From Ruminococcus sp. Marseille-P6503 (GTDB lineage: Bacteria; Bacillota; Clostridia; Oscillospirales; Ruminococcaceae), in contig NZ_UWPB01000002.1 of assembly GCF_900604945.1 (NCBI RefSeq), positions 1 to 64,000 of the forward strand: DNA of 64,000 bases. The letters run 5' to 3'. A model generated the notes under the pieces. That model did not search any database and was not told where the DNA came from. It saw only the letters and a list, made by a program, of their open reading frames with translations. The position numbers were made by a program, and so were the translations under genes. Of this stretch, positions 19,497-27,046 are shown piece by piece (position 1 is the stretch's first letter; each line of letters starts with the position of its first letter).

Positions 19497-20375
19497 TCAT
19501 ATATTTTCAGACGCTACGCCAAGCATTTCTCCCAGACGGACCTTTGTTTCAAAGCCCTGCCTTGTATTTGTCAAAAGGTCCTTGCATACGTTCACCTTAT
19601 TTTTCTGAACCAGAAGAATTATTGTTGAACCGCCGAATTCAAAAAATCCCTTTTCCTCGCCTCTTGAAACGGACCTTCCCGCCTCGGAATGGGCATTGGC
19701 GATCCTGCCCACCATTGTCGCTCCCACTTCCATCTGAATAATATCTCCGAAGCGCTTGGTTCTTATCATGCAGTATTCTCTTGAATTTTCCTTGTATACG
19801 GCAACATGACGGTTTATAACAGGATTGACGGTGTACAACATCCCTTCGATCCTCCTGTTGCGGCTTTTGACTCCGTCGGCACAGTAGCAGTAGCGGTGGC
19901 AGTCGTCGACTGAAAGGCGTATTATAAGCGCGGTCCCGCCGCTGTAACGCTTCGCAAGCTTACTGTCGCGCAGCAGTGAATCAACGGTATACACTGAATT
20001 TTTTACGACGAACATCTCCGACACGGTTATCTCATAAGCCGAAACCTTTCCGTCGCAGGGTGAAATAAGCACGCTGTCGTCAGTCGTTATCCAGCGCTTT
20101 CCGGGCTTGAGCTTTCTGGTAAAGAAATCGTTGAATGAGGAATACATTCTCTCCTCATACTCCGACATATCTATATTGTTCTTTTCCGCAAAGGTAAGCG
20201 CCGCTCCTGCGGAAAGCCTGCTTGAAAGGATAACTCCGGCGCACTTTGAAAACAAAGGCAGGGAAAGGAATTTCATCAGACCTCTGCCTGCCGCTGAGGA
20301 ATAAGCCTGAGCCAGAAATTCGTCCTGCTTCGTTGTCTTTTCATATTCGTTCCCCATTCTGTCGCGGTATTTCAT
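19497..20375 (-). CDS. psd: Phosphatidylserine decarboxylase proenzyme
   Basis: Psd converts phosphatidylserine to phosphatidylethanolamine. The 292-aa product ends with the self-cleavage region FFEFGGSTIILL: cleavage between Gly and Ser of the GST motif makes the pyruvoyl group of the alpha chain. The more usual LGST is GGST here. DDCHRYCYCADG and VGATMVGRI are other family motifs. An AAGGAGG ribosome site lies 7 nt upstream of the ATG. pssA lies upstream on the same strand with a 135-bp gap. Together they form a complete two-step phosphatidylethanolamine route from CDP-diacylglycerol. Confidence 0.93.
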   Translation of the reverse strand: MKYRDRMGNEYEKTTKQDEFLAQAYSSAAGRGLMKFLSLPLFSKCAGVILSSRLSAGAALTFAEKNNIDMSEYEERMYSSFNDFFTRKLKPGKRWITTDDSVLISPCDGKVSAYEITVSEMFVVKNSVYTVDSLLRDSKLAKRYSGGTALIIRLSVDDCHRYCYCADGVKSRNRRIEGMLYTVNPVINRHVAVYKENSREYCMIRTKRFGDIIQMEVGATMVGRIANAHSEAGRSVSRGEEKGFFEFGGSTIILLVQKNKVNVCKDLLTNTRQGFETKVRLGEMLGVASENI

Positions 20376-20510
20376 TGCTGCGCCTCCTTAATCGTATTTG
20401 ATAAACGGCTGCCGAACCTTCAGGCAGCTCTGAGCGTATGTATATTCTTACTTTTCCGGCTTTTCCTTTCCGTTATACGGAAGCGCCGCCGAAAAACCTA
20501 GCGTTCTGCG

Positions 20511-21140
20511 CTAAATTATATGATTGAATTTCAGATATCCTATAAAAATTATCGCTCCCATTGTGAACAGTATCAGTATTCCCTTGATCGACAGCTTCTT
20601 GACGTTGATATTGAGCACGAACAATATGGAAATAAGTATCATAAAGCCCTGAAAAACAAAAGGAAAATACCTGGCAGGAATATTCTGACGTCCCAGATAC
20701 AGCAGCGGAAGTATTATCGCTACGGTCGTTACAGGAAGCCCCTGATACTGCTTTCTGAGCTCGCTGGTCTGACGCTGGCGTTCCTCCTCCATAACGTTAA
20801 AATATCCAAGCCTTATAACGGCTCCCAAAACTATCATGATAGCGGAGATCAGCCCCAGTCCGTAGTTAAAGCCGTAATGATAGCCTATCACCGCAGGAAA
20901 AACGCCGAAGCATACCAGATCGCAGAGCGAATCTATCTGTATCCCGAACACCTTCTCATGATCCGTCCGGTTTTTCATTGAACGCGCGATTTTTCCGTCA
21001 AACAGATCGCATATCCCCGAAAGCAGCAGACATAGAAAAGCAATCGCGTCATGCCCTTCAAAAATCTGCGTTATGCCGTAAACCGACGACGCAAGTCCTA
21101 TATACGTCAGAATTACGGAATAATTATAAAACCCTATCAT
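20511..21140 (-). CDS. pssA: CDP-diacylglycerol--serine O-phosphatidyltransferase
   Basis: This integral membrane CDP-alcohol phosphatidyltransferase makes phosphatidylserine. The 209-aa protein has several hydrophobic segments and the family signature D-G-x2-A-R-x8-G-x3-D-x3-D, read as CDLFDGKIARS followed by GIQIDSLCDLVCFG. The size fits a type II (Gram-positive) enzyme. AAGGAG upstream of ATG 21140 supports the start. It lies between psd downstream and a flippase-like membrane gene 55 bp upstream; a GC-rich hairpin occupies part of the latter gap. Confidence 0.93.
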   Translation of the reverse strand: MIGFYNYSVILTYIGLASSVYGITQIFEGHDAIAFLCLLLSGICDLFDGKIARSMKNRTDHEKVFGIQIDSLCDLVCFGVFPAVIGYHYGFNYGLGLISAIMIVLGAVIRLGYFNVMEEERQRQTSELRKQYQGLPVTTVAIILPLLYLGRQNIPARYFPFVFQGFMILISILFVLNINVKKLSIKGILILFTMGAIIFIGYLKFNHII

Positions 21141-21195
21141 TTTAAAACTCCTTATTTTTAAGGCGGCATTCTCCGCCGGACCTTATATCTCCTTA

Positions 21196-22233
21196 TTATT
21201 CGGCCGCGCTTTTTCTCATGCATATCAAATGCGCCGCAAACGTCACCGCCGCGCTCATCACAAGCAGCAGATAAAAGCTAAGCCCTCTGCTGAGCAGCAT
21301 TCCCGAACGCACATACTCGTTTGTAAATATATCGTTAAACATTACGATAAAGCAGGCCTCGGTTATTCCCGCCGCGCCCGGAAGCGGAAGCATTTCAACC
21401 GCGATCGCGATCATGGTCTGTATGGCGACGATCTCGGTAAAGCCTGTGCCTGAAAGCCCGTAGGACTTGTACACAACATAGGTGACCGCAAGCAGGAAAA
21501 GCCGCTGAACCGCCGTTATGATAAATATATTCACAACAGCCCGTGCATTGCCTTTTATGTACTCGGCGCCGTTCATATAATTATTGCAGATACGTTCTAT
21601 TTTATCCGTATACCTATTCAGATTTTTCTGCTTCAGAATATGTATCCGGCACAGAAAGCCGGCTATCCTTATTCCCGCGGCTTTTGCCCAAAAGGGTCTG
21701 AAAAAAATAAACACAAGGCCTGCAATATAAGCTATATTAAGGATAAAGCCTACCGCCAAAAGCCACAGCCAGCCTCCCGTATGCCTGACGACAAAGCCGT
21801 ACTTAAAAAGGAAAAAAGCAACGCCGAATATAACCAGCACAGCCTTGTAGGCCACTGTTACCACCAGCATTATAAGCGACGAATACCCGATCTTTATCCC
21901 GTCCTTTTTCATGTAGAAAACCTGCGCGGGCTGACCTCCGGAGGACGAGGGGGTTATACAGCTGTAGAAAAAACCTATAAAGCTGTATTTAAGGCACCTG
22001 TAGAAAGGAACTCCGCTGCCGAACAATGTAAGCATATATTTAATTATGACCGATTCGCCGCTTACAAAAAAGAATACGAACAGAGCGCCCGCCGCAAGCC
22101 ATAGTTTATCCGCGCGGTGCAGGTCTGCAAGTATTGATTCAATATCGGTATCTTTAAACAGCAGCCTGAGAGTAAGATACCCTATAACTGCGATAAACAG
22201 AACGTTGAAAGCATAGCTCAGCGTTTTCTTCAA
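21196..22233 (-). CDS. Flippase-like (lysylphosphatidylglycerol synthase TM-region) membrane protein
   Basis: The 345-aa protein has about eight membrane segments and belongs to the UPF0104/YbhN family, which resembles the membrane part of MprF without its aminoacyl-transfer domain. Supporting motifs are SFIGFFYSCITPSSSGGQPAQVFYM, here the T-P-S-x-x-G-G-Q-P-x-Q element, and a late PLPGAAGITEA segment. MprF membrane domains flip lipids, so a lipid-translocating role next to pssA and psd is plausible but unproven. A 258-bp gap with a terminator separates it from the upstream MraY-like gene. Confidence 0.82.
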   Translation of the reverse strand: MKKTLSYAFNVLFIAVIGYLTLRLLFKDTDIESILADLHRADKLWLAAGALFVFFFVSGESVIIKYMLTLFGSGVPFYRCLKYSFIGFFYSCITPSSSGGQPAQVFYMKKDGIKIGYSSLIMLVVTVAYKAVLVIFGVAFFLFKYGFVVRHTGGWLWLLAVGFILNIAYIAGLVFIFFRPFWAKAAGIRIAGFLCRIHILKQKNLNRYTDKIERICNNYMNGAEYIKGNARAVVNIFIITAVQRLFLLAVTYVVYKSYGLSGTGFTEIVAIQTMIAIAVEMLPLPGAAGITEACFIVMFNDIFTNEYVRSGMLLSRGLSFYLLLVMSAAVTFAAHLICMRKSAAE

Positions 22234-22390
22234 TTTTCCCGCCCCGTTTCATTCCCCGCGCTTATCTTTATGCCGCAGGTTATTCCTTTGCTTTACACAT
22301 ACAGCTTTCATTCGGTTTCCCGCCGCTTTCCGCAACAGCTCCGCCGCCGTCAGGCCTGTCCGGCAAGCTGAAACTGCCGGATAACAGCAG

Positions 22391-22436
22391 AAAATGCCGT
22401 CATGCAAAGACAAGCAGGCAGAGCATAACGGCAAAA
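22391..22436 (-). terminator. Terminator of the MraY-like gene
   Basis: On the minus strand a stem of TGCCGTTATGC with GCATGACGGCA (one mismatch) is followed by TTTT. It lies about 55 bp after the stop of the MraY-family gene, separating it from the flippase-pssA-psd genes. Confidence 0.65.
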
Positions 22437-22491
22437 CACCGTTCATACGGCGTTTCACGGATCATCAAATAATTTATATCCCGATATTGGC

Positions 22492-23454
22492 TTACTTCGC
22501 AAATAAGTAAAGAGCCGCGAGTGAAACAACTATCTGTGCAATCGTAAATCTGAATACCACCTGAGTATCCGACCAGCCCTTGTTTTTTCTCATATGGTCA
22601 TGAACCGGAGTCCTTATATTCTCCATAAACCTCTTCATACCCAGGAACCGCCTGCATGAAAGCTTGAGAAGCCCGAGGCCCCCGTCGATTATAAGAACGA
22701 TGCAGAACGGTATAAACAGCAGAGGTCTTTGCGTCTTGAGCGCGCATACCGCCAGAAAAACACCCATCGCTCTTGAGCCTGCGTCACCCATAAGCAGTCT
22801 GCTGGGCGAGCAATTGAACCAAAGATACGCAAACGCAGTTACAAGCATAACAACGCATATCAGATTAAAGTCCGCAGACAGTGAAACCGCCATAAAGGAA
22901 TACAGCGACACGCAGAATAGCGAGCCGCACAGCCCGTCTACTCCGTCGGAGCAGTTGGTAACGTTGATGCTTGCCCATACAAGGATTATACCCAGTATTC
23001 CGAAAACCGCCGCAGGCATTTCAAAGCTCCGTCCGAAAACGGTTATCTCAGTTCCGTTATGATATATATAGTTTGCAGAAATTCCCACGGCAATTATAAG
23101 ATCCAGAATTCCCTTTTTCAGCTCGCCCCACGGTTTTTCGGCGGCGTCGTCAAGAAACCCCGTCAGCATGGCGGCATAAACCAGTATCAAATATATCAGA
23201 AGCTCGGCGTCAAGAGGAACAAACAGCGCCGCGCACAGCGTAAACGCGGTAATCATAACGATTCCGGCGCCCCGCGGTTTTCCTTCGGACAACGCCCCGT
23301 TTACCGCAAACTGACGTCCCTGATCCTTAGGAAGCAGGCGCATAAAATATTTCAGCGCAAAAAAAGCTATAAAAAATGTTCCGAGCGCCGTTATCATCAG
23401 CGCGATCCTGTAAGAATCACCGTCGCCCATAAGCTTCATCAGCATAAAAAACAA
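22492..23454 (-). CDS. mraY: MraY-family phospho-N-acetylmuramoyl-pentapeptide transferase
   Basis: MraY transfers phospho-MurNAc-pentapeptide to undecaprenyl phosphate, giving lipid I. The 320-aa product has about ten membrane segments. Family motifs are LDDAAEKPWGELKKG, VTNCSDGVDGLCGSL, LLMGDAGSRAMG and the MraY-type loop PVHDHMRKNKGWSDTQVVFRF, which corresponds to the His-rich loop before KGWSE-x2-VV in MraY and argues against WecA/TagO. The first motif has DDAAE instead of DDxxK. The location next to lipid genes rather than in a dcw cluster is atypical, so a paralogue is possible. TTGCAT-17-TATAAT lies upstream. Confidence 0.78.
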   Translation of the reverse strand: MFFMLMKLMGDGDSYRIALMITALGTFFIAFFALKYFMRLLPKDQGRQFAVNGALSEGKPRGAGIVMITAFTLCAALFVPLDAELLIYLILVYAAMLTGFLDDAAEKPWGELKKGILDLIIAVGISANYIYHNGTEITVFGRSFEMPAAVFGILGIILVWASINVTNCSDGVDGLCGSLFCVSLYSFMAVSLSADFNLICVVMLVTAFAYLWFNCSPSRLLMGDAGSRAMGVFLAVCALKTQRPLLFIPFCIVLIIDGGLGLLKLSCRRFLGMKRFMENIRTPVHDHMRKNKGWSDTQVVFRFTIAQIVVSLAALYLFAK

Positions 23455-24008
23455 TCAATCCTTTCAGATGTGCGGAAAGCCTGCCGCTGCATTTAACTGC
23501 CGGCATAAAAGCATACTGACAATTATATTATATAATTATACAACATATAAATTAAAAATGCAAATCCAAATACATGGCATTTTGCACAAATTTTTCGGAA
23601 TAATATTGTTTAAGCCACAGCAGTAAAAAAATCATGCTAAAGCGCGTTTCTATGTTTCATTCAGGCGTATAGCCCGGTTTTCACATAAAAGCCGCCGGAG
23701 GCTTTATAAGGCTGTAACGATCCCAGCCGGCAGCGAAAACTTTACTTAAAGTATTTTCGATAATTAGAGTATATACTATTAATTTTTACAAAATTTTTAA
23801 CTCATGGCCGTTTCGGCTGCGTTTTTTTTGTGCAATGTAAACGATTTAGCGGACAATAATTTGGTTAAATAGTATCTTGAAAAGTTTTCGAAAATTATGT
23901 ATTATAATATTTAGTAATAGATTATATCGTTCTATTGCAGGCTATAATGAGTTTACTTAAAAACGGCTTACCGCCGTAAATTAAAACATTATTTAGGAGG
24001 AAATTAAA
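23455..24008. other. 554-bp AT-rich intergenic region
   Basis: This divergent region has no convincing ORF. It holds the minus-strand promoter of the MraY-like gene. It also has a short hairpin GCCG-TTT-CGGC (23807-23817) followed by T8 at 23822-23829, which looks like a plus-strand terminator, and -10-like TATAAT boxes at 23903-23908 and 23943-23948 before the lipoprotein gene. The terminator-like element with no gene in front hints at a small untranslated RNA upstream of it. Confidence 0.5.
23535..23563 (-). promoter_or_regulatory. Promoter of the MraY-like gene
   Basis: On the minus strand, TTGCAT (23563-23558) and TATAAT (23540-23535) are exactly 17 bp apart, about 80 bp before the start codon. 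Confidence 0.7.
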
Positions 24009-24854
24009 ATGAGTATTAAAAAGATTGCTGCAATCATCTGTGCGCTTTCCATGACAACTGCAATGCTCGCTTCATGCGGAGATACAGACGATTCTTCTTC
24101 AAGCTCCAGCTCAGCAGCTGATACTGCTTCTTCAGCCGCAGCCGCAGCTGACAGCGCTGCCGAGTCCGTTGCCGAGGAATCCGCTGCTGAATCGGCTGCA
24201 GATTCTGCTGCCGTGGATGAACTCGAGGTATGGGAGCCTATCACAGAATTCGCTGGCTATGACGCGTTTCTGATGTTCGGCGATAACGAATGGCTCTGGG
24301 GCAACTGGGAAGGCACAGGATATCCTGACGCTACTCAGGCTTTCGGAAACGACGCTGACGTTACCGGCGACGGCGAGTATACCGTTTCTATTACAAACGC
24401 TTCTATCATCGGCACAGACGACCTTCCTAACGCTCAGGTTGCTGTAGACGAGAACACGGGTCTTGCGCTTCCGGCTACCGGTTCTGTTGTATTCTGCGTA
24501 GATATTACAGGTATCTGCGACGGCACAAAGAACTATAAGGGCGAGGAGATCAAGAAAAACAGTCTTAAGGAAGGCGACGACGCCAACGTCAACAAGGAAA
24601 CAGCCGGCAAATATGTAGGCGACGAGCTTACAGTTGAAGTTACTTCCATCAAAGCCGACGGCAAGGAAGTTGAATTTGATCCTTCAAAGATCGTATACGG
24701 AAATATTGAGGATAATAACAACTGCTACAGAATTGAGATCTACAATACTTATGGACCTACCGCAGAGGATCCTCCGATTGACGTTAACGCGCTTACATTT
24801 GAGGAAGAGCTTTCCGTAACATTTAATATCTCCGGTCTGACCGAGGAAGGCTAA
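24009..24854 (+). CDS. Secreted lipoprotein with Ser/Ala/Glu linker and beta-rich domain
   Basis: The 281-aa product has a lipoprotein signal peptide ending in the lipobox LASC (Cys23). A low-complexity linker of Ser, Ala, Asp and Glu (about residues 28-72) and then a compact, acidic, aromatic-rich domain follow. Phrases such as AFLMFGDNEWLWGNWEG and ADVTGDGEYTVSIT resemble beta-sandwich domains found in many Lachnospiraceae/Ruminococcus surface proteins, possibly carbohydrate-binding. I see no catalytic motif. GGAGG 9 nt upstream of ATG 24009 and a strong terminator downstream mark it as monocistronic. Its many GAC/GAG-rich, optimal-looking codons suggest good expression. The function is unknown. 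Confidence 0.8.
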   Translation: MSIKKIAAIICALSMTTAMLASCGDTDDSSSSSSSAADTASSAAAAADSAAESVAEESAAESAADSAAVDELEVWEPITEFAGYDAFLMFGDNEWLWGNWEGTGYPDATQAFGNDADVTGDGEYTVSITNASIIGTDDLPNAQVAVDENTGLALPATGSVVFCVDITGICDGTKNYKGEEIKKNSLKEGDDANVNKETAGKYVGDELTVEVTSIKADGKEVEFDPSKIVYGNIEDNNNCYRIEIYNTYGPTAEDPPIDVNALTFEEELSVTFNISGLTEEG

Positions 24855-24876
24855 ATAAAAAATCAAATAATAAACG

Positions 24877-24907
24877 ATCCGGCTTTAAATCAAAGCCGGA
24901 TTTTTTT
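24877..24907 (+). terminator. Terminator of the lipoprotein gene
   Basis: A perfect 10-bp stem, ATCCGGCTTT (24877-24886) with 24892-24901, and a 5-nt loop lead directly into T7. Confidence 0.9.
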
Positions 24908-24969
24908 GTGCATACTGCTTACTTTTTGCAGCCTGCCATTGTATATACCTCCAAAAATCCTATGCTTGA

Positions 24970-24998
24970 TTGACTTTACAGCCTTTTTGTGATATGCT
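24970..24998 (+). promoter_or_regulatory. Promoter of the cassette/repeat protein gene
   Basis: TTGACT at 24970-24975 and TATGCT at 24993-24998 are 17 bp apart. The predicted start of transcription near 25005 falls just before the degenerate copy of the gene's own start region. Confidence 0.65.
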
Positions 24999-25008
24999 TT
25001 ATTCATCG

Positions 25009-25092
25009 GGGGACGGCACCCATAACAAAAAACAGAACGATAATTTAATATCAAAAAGGTAACGGAGGGGAAGACACCCATGACAAAAAACA
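25009..25092 (+). repeat. Direct repeat duplicating the translation-start region
   Basis: The 26 bp at 25009-25034 match the 26 bp at 25067-25092 at 23 positions. The downstream copy spans the ribosome site and ATG of the next gene; the upstream copy has ATA in place of ATG. After the repeat, both copies continue to a shared TAATTTAAT, reached about 20 bp sooner in the upstream copy. The upstream unit therefore looks like a decayed, internally deleted copy of the gene start. Confidence 0.75.
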
Positions 25093-26264
25093 TTACGGTT
25101 ACTGACAGGCATGGTAATTTAATCGGAACCACCTACCCAAAAAGGGCTAAGGGGTTAGTAAAGAACGGTCGGGCTGAGTATATCAGCGGCTGTGAAATAA
25201 GACTGAATACTCATGCTCCGATCGCAAACGATACGGAGGATAAAATTATGAGTAAGGTTATAGATTTCAATGCAAGAGAGTTTAATTTTGATAAAAGCTG
25301 TGATAGTAACGTTGGCTCAAGACTTTTTATCACAGACTGCTCCGGCGAAAATACCGAGGTTTTTGAAATAGGAAACTGGTACTGGGACTGGACGCAGATC
25401 ATATGCGAAAAACAGCTTGAAAAAAACACAGAATATGTTTTCAGATTCGCCATGACAGGCGGAATCTGCGATACCCGCGACGAAACCTCACAGTTTGTGA
25501 TCTGTCCTATAGCGGAAGGCGAGAACATCAGCTCCGCCTGGGAAAACAGATATGCATATTCACTGGCGCAGGCCGAATACAAGCCTACTCTCAGCAAACG
25601 CTGGGGCAACGGTTTTATCAGGATCTATGAGATTCCATTCAACACATATGACTGCGAAAGGTTTGCGTTTGTGTTTATAGCAATGCACGCGGCGGCAAGG
25701 ATCTTTCCCGCAAAAGAGCTTTCAGCTTATGCGGATTTTGAGGATCTGAGCTGTGACGAATATTATGCTCAGCGCGCGCAAAACTTTTCTTACGGCGGCT
25801 GTCCGGGAGGTTCATTCAACTGCTCCGACGGGGCAAATATGAACTTCAATAATTCAAATATATCTGAAAACGAGCTTGCCGAAGCATTAAGAAGCTTTGG
25901 GGACGGCTGCGATATCCAGTTTCAAAACGTTAATATCTGTTCCTCGCAAGGGGATCATCCTGATATTGGTTATATGTCCGACGGAAGCAATTTTGACTTT
26001 TCAAACGCAAACCTTACAAGCAAAGCTGTGTCAATGCTTGTAAGCAAGCTGGGCGACGGCTGCAATGTGTGTTTTGCAAACGTAAACGTAACTACCGAAG
26101 GAATAGGCAATATGTACAGCGTTGGACATAAAGCAGACGGAGTTTACATCGACCTTGCCAACGCGAGGATTCCCAGAGCGGTCGTCAATCTGATCAACAG
26201 CAAGCTGGGCGACGGCTGCAATCTCAATTTGTCCGGGGCAGACATTTATACGGACGGAAATTAA
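25080..26264 (+). CDS. Repeat protein with a PLMP/RRXRR-like N-terminal cassette
   Basis: The 394-aa frame has three parts. Residues 1-45 (VTDRHGNLIGTTYPKRAKGL then VKNGRAEY...CEIRL) resemble the PLMP/RRXRR motif at the start of IscB-family proteins (P-x2-A-R-x-L-x3-G-R-A). Residues about 65-245 form a predicted beta-rich domain with many aromatics. Residues about 255-392 carry three related units of roughly 40 residues, each with DG-x-N/Y-x-[FD]-x-N-x-[NR], a helix and (F/L)GDGC(D/N). No nuclease, transmembrane or secretion motif is seen. A second strong start exists at ATG 25248 (Met57), with GGAGG 8 nt before it, giving a 338-aa product without the cassette. GGAGGGG precedes the first start. 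The function is unknown. Confidence 0.78.
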   Translation: MTKNITVTDRHGNLIGTTYPKRAKGLVKNGRAEYISGCEIRLNTHAPIANDTEDKIMSKVIDFNAREFNFDKSCDSNVGSRLFITDCSGENTEVFEIGNWYWDWTQIICEKQLEKNTEYVFRFAMTGGICDTRDETSQFVICPIAEGENISSAWENRYAYSLAQAEYKPTLSKRWGNGFIRIYEIPFNTYDCERFAFVFIAMHAAARIFPAKELSAYADFEDLSCDEYYAQRAQNFSYGGCPGGSFNCSDGANMNFNNSNISENELAEALRSFGDGCDIQFQNVNICSSQGDHPDIGYMSDGSNFDFSNANLTSKAVSMLVSKLGDGCNVCFANVNVTTEGIGNMYSVGHKADGVYIDLANARIPRAVVNLINSKLGDGCNLNLSGADIYTDGN

Positions 26265-26290
26265 ACTCAGCGGATTTTAAACCTTATATA

Positions 26291-26330
26291 AAAAACGAGG
26301 GAGGACTTAACTGTTCTCCCTCGTTTTTTA
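26291..26330. terminator. Bidirectional terminator
   Basis: A stem with arms AAAAACGAGGGAG and CTCCCTCGTTTTT and a 13-nt loop has A and T tracts on both sides. It lies between the convergent repeat-protein and cytidylate-kinase-like genes. Confidence 0.85.
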
Positions 26331-26343
26331 TAGCCTGCTGAAT

Positions 26344-26943
26344 TTATCTGCTGTTCATAACTATCCCCGTAATTATATCGGCGCAGCCCTCATAGCCCAG
26401 CTTTCCGCTGTTAAGACACAGATCGTAGGTCTGCATTGACGACCAGTTTCGGGTAGTATTTATATTATAGAAATCCGCTCTTTTTTTATCGCAGCGCTTC
26501 AGCGCGTTTTCAACGTCGTCGTATTTTATCCCGTGAGCCTCCATCGCATGGTTTATTCTGCTTTCATGGCTGGCGTAAATAAATACGCTAAGCGTACGGA
26601 CAACGTTTTTCAGGATATAATCCGCACATCTGCCTACGATAACGCAAGGGCCCTGCTTTGCTATTTCCGTTATAAGCTCCGCCTGCGCCGCAAATATTTT
26701 TTCCGTAAGATCAAGCTTTCGATCTATCCCTGTTCTGAACGATAATGAGGCTTTAAAAGGACTCAGCGTCGCTTCCTCGAATTCCTTCAGCTCTTCAGCC
26801 GAAATTCCTATCCTGTCGGCAGCCATCTCCAGAAGCTCATGATCATAGCACTTTACCCCCAGGTTGTCGGCAACCAGTCTGCCGATATCCCTTCCTCCGC
26901 TGCAATACTGTCTTTCAATAGTAACAACGCTTATCTTTGCCAT
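26344..26943 (-). CDS. Cytidylate kinase-like family protein
   Basis: The 199-aa P-loop kinase-like protein resembles the Cytidylate_kin2 family. The N-terminus VVTIERQYCSGGRDIGRLVA carries the phosphate-binding loop in its atypical GGRDIGR form. YDHELLEMAA and CVIVGRCADYIL are further family motifs. Members are widespread in Clostridia beside or instead of canonical Cmk. The substrate (CMP or another nucleotide) is not established from sequence. GGAGGAGA upstream of ATG 26943 supports the start. It is monocistronic, opposite a bidirectional terminator. Confidence 0.85.
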   Translation of the reverse strand: MAKISVVTIERQYCSGGRDIGRLVADNLGVKCYDHELLEMAADRIGISAEELKEFEEATLSPFKASLSFRTGIDRKLDLTEKIFAAQAELITEIAKQGPCVIVGRCADYILKNVVRTLSVFIYASHESRINHAMEAHGIKYDDVENALKRCDKKRADFYNINTTRNWSSMQTYDLCLNSGKLGYEGCADIITGIVMNSR

Positions 26944-27046
26944 ATGTTTTGTCTCCTCCTCCGATAACTTTACACGTTAATTATAATCCGTACCCCTGAA
27001 AATGTCAATTACACTATTATTACAAAACAACGGCTTTCATTACAAT

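Noticed and set aside
22249-22458. 69-aa minus-strand frame between the flippase-like and MraY-like genes
   Set aside because: It overlaps the terminator hairpin of the MraY-like gene, has no ribosome site, and its composition looks non-coding.
23993-24244. 83-aa Ser/Ala-rich minus-strand frame
   Set aside because: It is antisense to the low-complexity linker of the 24009 lipoprotein, a composition artefact.
25080-25250. Reading the PLMP-like motif as part of an IscB/TnpB nuclease system
   Set aside because: No RuvC, HNH or transposase motif follows, and no omega-RNA-like element or transposon end is visible. Only the N-terminal motif is similar.
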